DNA of 64,000 nt from an uncultured Prevotellaceae bacterium (GCA_900316285.1 ONCG01000017.1:1-64000), one strand, 5' to 3'; shown: positions 51,014 through 59,540, counted from the stretch's first letter. Made by a program: numbers and translations. The notes: generated by a model from the letters alone, not told the origin.

Positions 51014-51189
51014 ATTGCTTTTAGGGCCTAAAGTCATTGCTCCTAGGGCCTAAAGTCAATGCTTTTAGAACCCAAAGTCAATGCTTTTAGAACCCAAAGT
51101 CAATGCTTTTAGAAGCGGAAAGCATGCATCTGGGACTCCAAAAGCATGCATCTAGGAGTTGGAAAGCATAGATCCCAGCGGTAGGGGCA
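51014..51189. repeat. 22-bp periodic array, eight units
   Basis: Cores at 51014, 51036, 51058, 51080, 51102, 51124, 51146 and 51168, exactly 22 bp apart. Units change from CATTGCTTTTAGGGCCTAAA to CAATGCTTTTAGAACCCAAA to CATGCATCTGGGACTCCAAA. A GGGCAGAC repeat pair (51181-51207 and 51235-51263) abuts the array, as at 8569. Confidence 0.9.
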
Positions 51190-51263
51190 GACTCCTGTGT
51201 CTGCCCGCCATCTGTGTCAATAGTGTGTCCGCTGTTCGGGCAGACACGGGGGTCTGCCCCTAC
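51181..51263. repeat. Inverted pair of GGGCAGAC repeats
   Basis: GTAGGGGCAGACTCCTGTGT (51181-51207) and TTCGGGCAGACACGGGGGTC (51235-51263) are inverted copies with 27 bp between them, an arrangement like that at 8569-8715. Confidence 0.85.
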
Positions 51264-51284
51264 ACGTGGTTGTTAAGAAGAAAT

Positions 51285-51621
51285 CCCCGCGCAGAGACGC
51301 AGGGTTTGTCTGTGTAATCGGTGTAATCTGCGGGCAGTATCCCCGCGCAGAGCCGCAGAGGTTATCAGTGTAATCGGTGTAATCTGTGGGCAGTATCCCC
51401 ACGCAGAGCCGCAGAGTTTTATCTGTGTAATCGGTGTAATCTATGGGCAGTATCCCCGCGCAGAGCCGCAGAGTTTTATCAGTGTAATCGGTGTAATCTG
51501 CGGTTAATGTTTCTCGCGCAGAGCCGCAGAGTTTTATCAGTGTAATCGGTGTAATCGGTGGGCAGTATCCCCGCGCAGAGACGCAGAGTTTTATCAGTGT
51601 AATCGGTGTAATCTGTGGGAG
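51285..51621. repeat. Six 56-58-bp tandem repeats
   Basis: Units start at about 51285, 51341, 51397, 51454, 51511 and 51569. Each has CGCAGAGCCGCAGAGTTTTA, then TCAGTGTAATCGGTGTAATC and TGTGGGCAGTAT. The copies are 85-95 per cent alike by eye. An isolated piece of the unit (CGCATAGACGCAGAGTTTTA) lies at 46298. Beyond the array 51622-51780 holds nothing recognisable. Confidence 0.9.
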
Positions 51622-51788
51622 GGTGAAGAATGATCCGTTATCGGTGGGCGGTAAGGAGTGATCCGTTGTCTGTGGGTGGGTGAAGAGGGCCGTGTGGCGG
51701 GTGGTTTGCATAAAAATTCGGGATATCTGCGGTTTGTACATTTTTCCGACAAAAAACTCTATTCTTCTTATTTTCTTTCCCTGATTCC

Positions 51789-51819
51789 TTGGAAGTTTGA
51801 AAGATTCTTTGTATCTTTG
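51789..51819 (+). promoter_or_regulatory. Promoter of the secreted dockerin gene pair
   Basis: TTG (51789-51791), 20 bp and TATCTTTG (51812-51819). The ATG is at 51909. Confidence 0.7.
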
Positions 51820-51908
51820 CAACATGTTACGGACTTGCCGCGCCAGATGGCCGGCAGCCCGATGCAGAAGATAGTAAACAATCCTAAATCAAAAAAAACT
51901 AAAAAACT

Positions 51909-53162
51909 ATGGCAACGAAAAATCTTTTAGCGAAATTAATCATCCTGCTCGGCTTTGTCTCCGCAGGAGTTCAGGGCGCATGGGCGGTGAGCCCCAGTTT
52001 CTGGATCAAGGATGTGGGGTATTATACTTATACTTCATTTGGTGTAGATGTTGTTGATGTTGTCGCCTACAGAGGCAATGCCGAGACGCTCACCATCCCG
52101 GCCTATGTCAACAATGGCAGCGAAACGTATCAAGTGAAGCGTATCAAGTATTTTGATGACGACACCTCTGTAGACATCTCGTCGGTGAAAACCCTCATCT
52201 TTGAGGGAGCAATATCCTTTCGTGGTTATTCGAGTTACCCCACCTTCAATTGCCCGGCTCTAGAGAACATCATTTTCAAGGCTGGTGTGCCAAATCTGAC
52301 AAGTAATTTCAATAAATACTTCGGCGAGAGGAGGGGCATCACCGCCCACGTCACAGGAAAGACGGACGATGAGATAGCGGAGATGAAAAATAACACTGCC
52401 GTGTGGAGCGACTTCAAAGACATCGTGCCCTATAACGAGGCGGTGAGTGAGACGGTGAACGTGTATGTGACGGTGGAACATGCTTGGGTGAAAGCAGACG
52501 GCACATCGATTCCCACGCAAGGAACCGAGACGAGGAGCTTTCAGAAGAATAAGCATGGCAACTTCACCTTCGAGGCAAATAACAATTACTTCACCTACGA
52601 TTTGTATGAAGTTTATGTGAACGGAAAGAACATCAAGGATGAAATGACACAAAGCGATAGCTGGAATCAGTATACTATCCCAGACATCACCAGCGATGTG
52701 TATATCCGGATTGTTGGTAAGAAGCCTGGTGTGGATTGCTGGGCCGCTGCTTCTGATGGTGCAACGGTTCAGATAAAAGTAAACGACGAAACGGCAAAGA
52801 CAATCACAGAGTATTCTTATTTCAGCCATAACATGGTGAGCACCGATCAGGTGGAGATAACCTTCACCCCCAATGAGGGCTACGAACTTTATAAATTCTA
52901 TTATGGCGTTGGCAATGTGATGGATGCCAGCCAGTTACAGCCCGTTGCCCAGGGAGACGGCAGTTACAAGATAACGTTTACCTTTGGTACGTTAACGAGC
53001 AACATTGGAACATTGATGGGATGTAACCTTCTGCTCGTCTTCAAACCCGTTGGCTCCGGCTCTGGCAGTGGCACGAGCCCGACGACCTTCGACCTAAACG
53101 GCGATGGCACGATTGACGTGAGCGACATCGACAAACTCATTGAGGAGATCAACAAGCAGTAA
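51909..53162 (+). CDS. Secreted BspA-like protein with a half dockerin
   Basis: 417 aa. Signal peptide (LIILLGFVSAGVQGAWA). Residues about 30-140 resemble the beginning of BspA-type leucine-rich repeats (AETLTIPAYVNNGSETYQVK, KTLIFEGAISF, CPALENIIFKAGVP). Two beta-sandwich parts follow. After a Gly/Ser linker the end (FDLNGDGTIDVSDIDKLIEE) is a single calcium-binding loop, half of a type I dockerin. It lies 57 bp upstream of a second dockerin protein on the same strand. Probable surface protein; partner unknown. Confidence 0.8.
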   Translation: MATKNLLAKLIILLGFVSAGVQGAWAVSPSFWIKDVGYYTYTSFGVDVVDVVAYRGNAETLTIPAYVNNGSETYQVKRIKYFDDDTSVDISSVKTLIFEGAISFRGYSSYPTFNCPALENIIFKAGVPNLTSNFNKYFGERRGITAHVTGKTDDEIAEMKNNTAVWSDFKDIVPYNEAVSETVNVYVTVEHAWVKADGTSIPTQGTETRSFQKNKHGNFTFEANNNYFTYDLYEVYVNGKNIKDEMTQSDSWNQYTIPDITSDVYIRIVGKKPGVDCWAAASDGATVQIKVNDETAKTITEYSYFSHNMVSTDQVEITFTPNEGYELYKFYYGVGNVMDASQLQPVAQGDGSYKITFTFGTLTSNIGTLMGCNLLLVFKPVGSGSGSGTSPTTFDLNGDGTIDVSDIDKLIEEINKQ

Positions 53163-53219
53163 GGCTGTCGCAATGGACAATTGATAATGGATAATTGACA
53201 ATTGAAAAGCTGACAGACT

Positions 53220-55292
53220 ATGAAACATAACGTTATTTTCATCATAGCAGTGCTGCTCACGTGGGCTGGCATGCTGCGAGCGGCCGACGAGGGGGATCGG
53301 GTGTATGCTCTTCCCACCATGGCGACCGCCGACGGACAGGGCATGCTGCACCTGATGCTGCAAGGCGATGAAAGCTATGCTGCTAATGGCCATAACTACC
53401 GCTCGCTGCAGTTCGACCTGGTGTTGCCTGTGGGCATCACGCTGAAGGAGAGCGAGCAGGAGGGCGAGTACCTGTATGAGATGGGCGACCTGTTCTCGAT
53501 GGGTACGAACGTGAGCATCACGTACCACGCCGACGGCAACCGCTACCGCTTCATCGTGTACAACCTGTTGGGCACGCGATTCACGGGACACTCGGGGCAT
53601 CTCCTCACCCTGCAGTTGGAGGTAGCGGCGACGGTGGCCCATGCGGCACAGTTGGAAGGCTCGGTGGAACGGCAGGTGCTGGGACTGTCGGGTGACTCGA
53701 ACGTACATCCCGAGGACAACACCTTCGCCATCACCACGGGCGGCGACCGGGCGAAGGGCGTCTATGGCATTCCGTTCAAGACTTCTGACACTGGGCGCGA
53801 TTCGGGTGGCAGCTACCAAGGCTTCATTTTGTTCCTCGACGAAACGGAGGCCATCGCCAACGACCACCACGCCTACCGCTCGGTACAGTTCGACCTGCAT
53901 CTGCCGCAGGGCATGCATCTGCATAGGAATGCGAGTACCGAAGACGAAGTTTATACCACGTCGTTCGTGCTGTCGCACAACAAGAATCACACCGCAACGG
54001 TTCGCTACCATGAGGATGGCGACTTCTATCGTGTGCTGATCTACAGCCTGACGGGCGTGAATTTCGGCTATTCCCACTCGGCAACGGTAGATAAGGATTC
54101 CACCTTCCTCTGGGCTCCTGAGATTACGCTTGACGAGACCTTTGTGGCTGGCAACTACACCATCCGCATCGACAACCAGATATTGGGCATCGATGCTGAC
54201 AAGAACGTGAGTGCCGACCCCAGCGAGATTGGGGTGACGCATGACATCAAGCTGACGTATGACGACCGGCGCACCAAGGCGCAAGGAATATTCAACTTCC
54301 CCGTCGCCGTTGACTTGAATGTGGCCATGACTGCTGGCGAGTGGCGAACGTTCAGCCTGCCGATGAGCCTGACGGAAGCACAGGTGAAGGAGGCATTTGG
54401 CGAAGACGTGAAGCTGGCAAAGCCGGAGGTCACGACGATATCATCCTTGACAGGCAACACGCAGCTGGCCTTGCACTTCCAGACGTGCGACGTGAGCGAA
54501 GGCATGGAGAGCATGAAACCTTATCTCATCTGCCCGTCGATGGACATCAGCTCGGCTCACTTCGACAATGTGATTGTGAAGAATACGTACGTGAAGGGCG
54601 ATGCCGCACCTGTCCTTGCACTGGAAGAATCACCTACGGTTGCTCAAGGTTCGATGATTGGCTTGTATCTCTATGCTGAAACGCAGGCGAGGTATCAGAA
54701 CATAGTTGGCACCAGCAACCCGAACTTCCTAATGGTAGACGGTGAGAAGTTCTATTCGAACAACGTGAATAACAACCCTGTTGTTCCAATGAATGCCTTC
54801 CGTTGCATCTTCTATCAACCCGCCATCAACAGCCTGCTGAAGGATCTCGCCGACGTGGGGTTCATAGAGCCTACGGGTGAATTCACCATCGTATTGGAGA
54901 ACGGACAGCGGAAGGTGGTTCAGGGCGCACTGGTCACGGAGAACGGTGTGGAATATATCGCCGTGGGCAAGACGCGCTACGAAGTGCTCTCCAAGCCCAC
55001 GAAGAGAGGCGATATAAACAATGACGGTCGCGTTGATGTTGCCGATATTACGACATTGGTGAACTACCTGCGCGGCATTGGCGACGACAATGACGACCTG
55101 ATTGCAGACTTCGATGGCGATATGGATGTTAATGATGATGATTTGCCCCTGCTGGTAGACTGTGTGCTTTCTGAGAATGAGGGCGGAAGCCAGCCGGGAA
55201 TCTTCGTCGTGCGAAACGTCTCGCCCGTGGTCGGCTACGTCGATGGTGAGGAAGTGTTTACTTGGGGAGGAGCGGCAGTTGCTCCACAATAA
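53220..55292 (+). CDS. Secreted protein with two cohesin-like modules and a dockerin
   Basis: 690 aa. Signal peptide (VIFIIAVLLTWAGMLRAAD). Two repeated beta-sandwich modules, residues about 40-175 and 190-340, each with the phrase (A)YRS(L/V)QFDLxLPxG followed later by VLGLSGDSNV or ILGIDADKNV. This is the pattern of cohesin-like domains. A third module at about 360-590 follows. The end holds a full dockerin with two loops (GDINNDGRVDVADITTLVNY and ADFDGDMDVNDDDLPLLVDC). Having both module types in one protein suggests assembly of several surface proteins, but partners are unknown. No clear T9SS tail. Confidence 0.82.
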   Translation: MKHNVIFIIAVLLTWAGMLRAADEGDRVYALPTMATADGQGMLHLMLQGDESYAANGHNYRSLQFDLVLPVGITLKESEQEGEYLYEMGDLFSMGTNVSITYHADGNRYRFIVYNLLGTRFTGHSGHLLTLQLEVAATVAHAAQLEGSVERQVLGLSGDSNVHPEDNTFAITTGGDRAKGVYGIPFKTSDTGRDSGGSYQGFILFLDETEAIANDHHAYRSVQFDLHLPQGMHLHRNASTEDEVYTTSFVLSHNKNHTATVRYHEDGDFYRVLIYSLTGVNFGYSHSATVDKDSTFLWAPEITLDETFVAGNYTIRIDNQILGIDADKNVSADPSEIGVTHDIKLTYDDRRTKAQGIFNFPVAVDLNVAMTAGEWRTFSLPMSLTEAQVKEAFGEDVKLAKPEVTTISSLTGNTQLALHFQTCDVSEGMESMKPYLICPSMDISSAHFDNVIVKNTYVKGDAAPVLALEESPTVAQGSMIGLYLYAETQARYQNIVGTSNPNFLMVDGEKFYSNNVNNNPVVPMNAFRCIFYQPAINSLLKDLADVGFIEPTGEFTIVLENGQRKVVQGALVTENGVEYIAVGKTRYEVLSKPTKRGDINNDGRVDVADITTLVNYLRGIGDDNDDLIADFDGDMDVNDDDLPLLVDCVLSENEGGSQPGIFVVRNVSPVVGYVDGEEVFTWGGAAVAPQ

Positions 55293-55377
55293 TAATGTAG
55301 CGACTGCGCAAGGCGCACATAGCGACCTCTACAATGCAACAGCCCTGCCACTCGCAAATGCAAGTGGCAGGGCTGCC

Positions 55378-55540
55378 GCGTAAAGTCTTCGGCGTGTAAA
55401 GTTGCTGCGCAGCGGGTAAAGCGTCTGCGACGCGTTTAAGGTTTAAAGCGGTTCGCAGCTCCGCTGCTTTATTTGCCCGAAGGGCTTTACACGCGCCAAA
55501 GGCGCTTTACACCTTTTGCACGCCCGAAGGGCTTTTCACC
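55378..55540. repeat. GTAAAG/TTTAC-linked hairpin array
   Basis: Hairpins such as TTGC-TGC-GCAG, GCGTC-TGC-GACGC, GCAGC-TCC-GCTGC, GCCC-GAA-GGGC and GCGCC-AAA-GGCGC are joined by GTAAAG on the left and CTTTAC on the right side of the array. The linker orientation flips near 55445. The stem sequence changes while pairing is kept. Confidence 0.8.
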
Positions 55541-55690
55541 TTTCACCTATAACCTTTCACCTTTCCCCTTTAACCTATAACCTTTAACCTTTCACCTTTC
55601 CCCTATAACCTTTCCCCTTTCACCTATAACCTTTCCCCTTTTACCTTTTACCTTTTACCTGTTACCTATTCCCTTTCACCTATCACCTGC
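55541..55690. repeat. Pyrimidine-rich 7-bp repeat tract
   Basis: Words CCTTTCA, CCTATAA, CCTTTCC and CCTTTTA alternate for 150 bp. The tract overlaps the 3' end of the cutC gene (stop at 55666), so the last codons of cutC are repeat-derived. Confidence 0.85.
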
Positions 55691-56613
55691 TTGATGGTTT
55701 CGCTGACACGGCGGGCGGTGGTGCGGAGGATGGTGTCTTCGTCGGCACCTTTCGCTCCCATGTAGACATCGGGGTTGGAGAACTGCATCTGGCTGCGGAG
55801 TGGCTCGCGGGCGGAGAAGTGGAACTCGCTGACGCCCGTTTCCTCTTGGATGCGGCGGATGTTCTGCTCGTTCACGCCACAGCCTGCCATGATGATGATT
55901 CGTCCGAGTGCCTGCTCCTGCAGCTGGCGGAGTAGGGGAATGCCCTGCTCGGCCGTGGGCTGCTGACCGGAGGTGAGCACGCGGTCGAAGCCCTGCTGGA
56001 TGAGCTCCTCGAGGGCTGCAGCGGGATTGGCACAGCGGTCGAAGGCGCGATGGAAGGTAATGGAGAGAGACCCACCCCCAGCAGACCCACCCCCCTGCCC
56101 CTCCCTGTGAGGGAGGGGAGTAGAATGCATTTCAGCTTGTGGGTTACCGCCTTGAGAGTAATTGCTCCCCTCCCTCACAGGGAGGGGTAAGGGGGTGGGT
56201 CTCTGCCTGGCGGCCTCCAGCAGGCGTGCGTTTGCCTCGGTGTCGAGAGTGCCGTCGGGGCGCAGACAGCCGAAGACAACGCCGTCGACGCCGAGTTCGC
56301 GGCAAGTGCGGATGTCGTCGACCATGCGTTGCAGCTCGAGCTCCGTGTAGAGGAAGTCGCCGCCTCGCGGACGGATGATGACATGCAGGCGTGTGGCCTT
56401 CAGTCCTCGGCGCGCACCCTCATCGAGCAAGTGCCGTGCCTGGTTGATCTCGCCATAAGATGGCGTGGTGCCACCCTCGGGGATGCCGGCGCAGAGCTCC
56501 ACGCGGTCGGCGCCGCCCTCTTGTGCAGCAATGCAACTCTCCACGCTGTTGGCGCAGACTTCGAAGTGATAGCCCCCTAACGTAGGGGGTTGGGGGTCTC
56601 GAGTATTATTCAT
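55666..56613 (-). CDS. cutC: CutC family protein with in-frame repeat insert
   Basis: 315 aa from ATG 56613 (MNNTRDPQPPTLGGYHFEVC); the frame is open to 56799 but that part is a family E repeat. The CutC TIM barrel is clear: ANSVESCIAAQEGGADRVEL, RLHVIIRPRGGDFLYTELEL, GVDGVVFGCLRPDGTLDTEA, ITFHRAFDRC, RVLTSGQ and IIIMAGCGV. CutC was named for copper homeostasis, but its biochemical role is uncertain. Residues about 137-183 (PTPLPLPVREGSNYS, HSTPLPHREGQGGGS) are encoded by a family B element at 56066-56204 placed just before ITFHRAFD. The usual length is about 245-250. Confidence 0.9.
   Translation of the reverse strand: MNNTRDPQPPTLGGYHFEVCANSVESCIAAQEGGADRVELCAGIPEGGTTPSYGEINQARHLLDEGARRGLKATRLHVIIRPRGGDFLYTELELQRMVDDIRTCRELGVDGVVFGCLRPDGTLDTEANARLLEAARQRPTPLPLPVREGSNYSQGGNPQAEMHSTPLPHREGQGGGSAGGGSLSITFHRAFDRCANPAAALEELIQQGFDRVLTSGQQPTAEQGIPLLRQLQEQALGRIIIMAGCGVNEQNIRRIQEETGVSEFHFSAREPLRSQMQFSNPDVYMGAKGADEDTILRTTARRVSETIKQVIGERE
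56066..56204. repeat. Family B element inside cutC
   Basis: The main copy (56083-56204) opens with AGACCCACCCCCCTGCCCCT and closes with GGGGGTGGGTCTCT, inverted ends. A partial extra end (AGAGACCCACCCCCAG, 56066-56081) precedes it. The centre GTAGAATGCATTTCAGCTTG is shared base for base with the copy in the aminotransferase gene. Confidence 0.92.
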
Positions 56614-56633
56614 ATCATCTTCTGTTTTTGGGG

Positions 56634-56812
56634 TTTTGAAATGAAGAAAGGAGTCGTTTTGTAGTCCCCTCCTCCGGGGAGGAGGGGCAAGGGGTGGTAG
56701 CGGAACAAACAAGGCTTGACCTTTAAAATAGGTAATGACAGCATTTTTCTCTACCACCCCTAACCCCTCCTTCCAGAAGGAGGGGACTACTGGCAGCATC
56801 TTCTGTTTTGAA
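56634..56812. repeat. Family E inverted element between cutC and the aminotransferase gene
   Basis: TAGTCCCCTCCTCCGGGGAG, GAGGGGCAAGGGGTGGTAGC at the left is matched by CTCTACCACCCCTAACCCCT, CCAGAAGGAGGGGACTACTG at the right. A tract of TTGAACCTC/TTGAACCATT follows (56808-56852), then GGGGGCTATGAACCCCCTAT duplicates (56870-56925). Confidence 0.8.
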
Positions 56813-56904
56813 CCTCTTGAACCATTTGAACCATTTGAACCTCTTGAACCATTGGGGGGCTAGACGAGACCCCCAACCCCCTATGTTAGGGGGCTATGAA
56901 CCCC

Positions 56905-58359
56905 CTATGTTAGGGGGCTAGTGGCAAGCGTAGAGGCCATGCGTTTGAGTCCTTCCATCAGTCGGGCGCGCTGCGTGGCGATATTGATTCGGATGTAGCC
57001 ATCGGCGCCGTACATCGTGCCACTGTTCACCCATACGCGGGCTTCGCGGAGGAGTTTTTCCTCGATTTCATCGGCGCTGACGCGCAATGCGGTGATGTCG
57101 ACCCACACGAGATAGGTGCCCTCGAGCTTGAAGACTTTCAGCTGCGGCAGCTGCTCGGCAAAGAACGCGAGGAGTGCCTGGTAGTTGCCCCATAGATACT
57201 GGTTGAGCTCGTCGATCCAGTCCTCGCTCTCGTTGTATGCTGCCTCGACGGCGAGCGGTGCGAAGGGATTCACATCGCAGATCTCGTTGATGTTGATGGC
57301 TCGGTCGATGCGACGACGCGTCTCCGCATCGGCACAGATGATGTTGGCCATCTGCAGGCCTGCGGTGTTGAACGACTTCGAGGGGGAGCAGCAGATGATA
57401 GGGAGCCCACCCCCAGCCCCAGCAGACCCACCCCCCTGCCCCTCCCGTAAAGGGAGGGGAGTAGATACTCTTCCAAACGGGACGAACTCATGGCCGGGCA
57501 TGACGAGTTCGCAATGGATTTCGTCGCTGATGATGCGGACGTGGTGGCGCTGACAGATGTCGTTCATGCGCTGCAGCTCCTCGCGGGTCCATACGCGGCC
57601 GGCTGGGTTGTGGGGGTTGCAAAGCAGGAACACCGTGCACTTCTCGTCGGCACACTTGCGCTCGAAGTCGTCCCAGTCGACGGAGTAGGTAAAGGAAGAC
57701 CCACCCCCCTGCCCCTCCCTGTGAGGGAGGGGAGTAGAATGCATTTCAGCTTGTGGGTTACCGCCTTGAGAGTAATTACTCCCCTCCTTCACAGGGAGGG
57801 GTGAGGGGGTGGGTCTCCTTGCCTCTACGGGCACGAGCTTGCTCTCCAAAACCTCGCACCCGTTGTTGCGGATGGAGGAGAAGAAGCAGTTGTAGACGGG
57901 AGTCATGATGAGCACGCGCTCGCCAGGCATGGTGAGTGCCTTGATAACTGCCGAGATGGCGGGCACCACACCGGTGGTGTATTGTATCCACTCGCGCTCG
58001 ATGTGCCACTGATGGCGACGCTCATACCAGTTGATGACAGCATCGTAATAGCTGTCCTGGACGATGGCATAGCCGAAGACGCCATGCTCGACACGCTTCT
58101 GCAAAGCCGCGCGGATGGCGGGAGCAGCCTCGAAGTCCATGTCGGCGACCCAGAGGGGGATGAGCCCACCCCCAGCCCCTCCCCAAGGGAGGGGGGCTTG
58201 ATTAGCTTCTGTGGCTATACCTTGATGAGAAAGGGTATCTAAACTACCCTCCCCTCGGGAGGGGTTGGGGGTGGGTGTCTGGGGGTAATGGGGGGCCATA
58301 TCCCACTTCACACAGTGGGTGCCTTGGCGGTTGATGGGTTTGTCAAAATTGTATTTCAT
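56905..58359 (-). CDS. MalY/PatB-type PLP aminotransferase (cystathionine beta-lyase) with three repeat inserts
   Basis: 484 aa; the family is usually about 390. MKYNFDKPINRQGTHCVKWD, IPLWVADMDFEAAPAIRAAL, GVVPAISAVIKALTMPGERV, CNPHNPAGRVWTREEL, IISDEIHCELVMPGHEF and the PLP lysine in CSPSKSFNTAGLQ identify a fold-type I enzyme that cleaves cystathionine or cysteine. Three peptides are extra: residues 27-66, 181-221 and about 300-319, all Pro/Gly/Arg-rich (TPNPSRGEGS, VKEGSNYSQGGNPQAE, STPLPLREGQGGGS). They match family B palindromes at 58163-58282, 57697-57818 and 57404-57463. The last codons (TSPLT) come from a GGGGGCTAG repeat. Confidence 0.92.
   Translation of the reverse strand: MKYNFDKPINRQGTHCVKWDMAPHYPQTPTPNPSRGEGSLDTLSHQGIATEANQAPLPWGGAGGGLIPLWVADMDFEAAPAIRAALQKRVEHGVFGYAIVQDSYYDAVINWYERRHQWHIEREWIQYTTGVVPAISAVIKALTMPGERVLIMTPVYNCFFSSIRNNGCEVLESKLVPVEARRPTPSPLPVKEGSNYSQGGNPQAEMHSTPLPHREGQGGGSSFTYSVDWDDFERKCADEKCTVFLLCNPHNPAGRVWTREELQRMNDICQRHHVRIISDEIHCELVMPGHEFVPFGRVSTPLPLREGQGGGSAGAGGGLPIICCSPSKSFNTAGLQMANIICADAETRRRIDRAININEICDVNPFAPLAVEAAYNESEDWIDELNQYLWGNYQALLAFFAEQLPQLKVFKLEGTYLVWVDITALRVSADEIEEKLLREARVWVNSGTMYGADGYIRINIATQRARLMEGLKRMASTLATSPLT
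57404..57463. repeat. Family B fragment in the aminotransferase gene, third insert
   Basis: CCCACCCCCAGCCCCAGCAG, ACCCACCCCCCTGCCCCTCC and CGTAAAGGGAGGGGAGT. This is only one arm of the element, 60 bp and a multiple of three. It sits just before the PLP lysine region. Confidence 0.85.
57697..57818. repeat. Family B element in the aminotransferase gene, second insert
   Basis: AGACCCACCCCCCTGCCCCT to GGGGGTGGGTCTCC. By eye it differs from the cutC copy at only a few bases over about 121 bp, in the same orientation relative to the gene. Near identity points to recent spread or gene conversion. Confidence 0.92.
58163..58282. repeat. Family B-like element in the aminotransferase gene, first insert
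   Basis: CCCACCCCCAGCCCCTCCCC at the left and CCTCGGGAGGGGTTGGGGGT with GGGTGTCT at the right, with a different centre (TTGATTAGCTTCTGTGGCTA). It belongs to the same general family but is a diverged subtype. Confidence 0.85.
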
Positions 58360-58520
58360 GTTTAGGGAATATTTTTTTATAAGGGTTTAAAGGGGAGAAA
58401 AGGGGAGAAAAGGGGAGAAAAGGGACGTATGTTTTGCTGGTGTTCGTGGGTGAGTGCCAAAGAGAAGGGAGTTGATAGGGCAATTGTCCCTTTATGCCCT
58501 TCCACTCCCCTTTATACTCT

Positions 58521-59375
58521 TTATGCCCTTTCTTCTCTTACCTCAATCACGCAGTCGTTGGGTTGGCGGACGTTCTCGTCGATGGTGATGCTGCCGATGC
58601 TATCGGCGACGATGTGGCCGCTGGTGGGATTCTTGATGTTTTCGATGTGTCCGCGGATGTTAGCATTTACGGTGGTGTATTCAAACACACGGTCGCACTG
58701 GGCATCGAAGGTGCAGTCTTCGAGAATCAGACCATCGACATAGCAGAGCAGCTGCTCGCCAGCGAGATGACAGCGCACGAGGCGCACGTTCTTCGAGTGC
58801 CAAGCCAGATATTCGCCGTCGAGGACGGAGTCGTAGATGGTGACGTTCTCGCACTCCCAGAAGGAGTCCTTGGTGACGATGCGTGCGTTGTGTATCTCCA
58901 CGTTCTTGCAGTACTGGAACACATACTTCGAGTCGCTCTCGAGTCCGTCGACATAGATGTCGTTGGAGAACATGAACGGATAGGTGCCGTCGTGCAGCTT
59001 CACATTGCGGATTGTCAGTCCGTCGACGCGCCAGAACGTCTCGTCGGCATCGTTGATGACAACATCCTCCAGCTCGACGTTCTTCATCTCACGGAAGAAC
59101 TTCGGGCCGTCGATGACGCAGTGTTGCATCCTCAGGTTGTTGGTGTACCAGATGGCTGAGCGCGAGCCCGGTGCGAAATAGCAGTTCGTGATGACGGCAC
59201 CGTCGACGTGCCACCATGGGTACTTGCCGAAGAAGCGGCAGTCGTCGGCCTCCATGTTCTGGCATTGCTTAATGCCCGACTCTCCGTCGACGATGGTGAT
59301 GCGCTCTAGGCGCAGGTCGTGGGTGGCGAAAAGAGGTCGCTCACCTCCGAATTCTTTATCTTTTATTAATTCCAT
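58521..59375 (-). CDS. DUF3737 right-handed beta-helix protein
   Basis: 284 aa, no signal peptide, so cytoplasmic. Repeated short strands with the pattern of a beta helix: GIKQCQNMEADDCRFFGKYP, WWHVDGAVITNCYFAPGSRS, AIWYTNNLRMQHCVIDGPKF, ADETFWRVDGLTIRNVKL and EYLAWHSKNVRLVRCHLAGE. This is the DUF3737 family, whose function is unknown. Upstream and downstream are repeats of GGGGAGAAAA (58381-58425) and a plain gap. Confidence 0.9.
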   Translation of the reverse strand: MELIKDKEFGGERPLFATHDLRLERITIVDGESGIKQCQNMEADDCRFFGKYPWWHVDGAVITNCYFAPGSRSAIWYTNNLRMQHCVIDGPKFFREMKNVELEDVVINDADETFWRVDGLTIRNVKLHDGTYPFMFSNDIYVDGLESDSKYVFQYCKNVEIHNARIVTKDSFWECENVTIYDSVLDGEYLAWHSKNVRLVRCHLAGEQLLCYVDGLILEDCTFDAQCDRVFEYTTVNANIRGHIENIKNPTSGHIVADSIGSITIDENVRQPNDCVIEVREERA

Positions 59376-59521
59376 AGTTCTTGTTCGAAAAGTGTTACCT
59401 GAAGTAGGCCATAGTCTTTTTCGACGGCAAAGTTACGAAATTTTGTTCGCAGTTCGCATTAAATCGTGTTAAAGAAACCGAAATTCCTTCCGTTGAATAG
59501 TCGTATGTGGAATTTTATTGC

Positions 59522-59529
59522 TAATTTTG
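59522..59529 (+). promoter_or_regulatory. Promoter -7 box of guaB
   Basis: TAATTTTG, 26 bp before the ATG at 59556. No good -33 box at the standard distance. Confidence 0.6.
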
Positions 59530-59540
59530 CACCTTAATAG

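Noticed and set aside
56614-56799. 62-residue N-terminal extension of CutC
   Set aside because: The frame is open, but the extension is encoded by a family E repeat and has no relation to CutC. The ATG at 56613 directly precedes the conserved barrel start.
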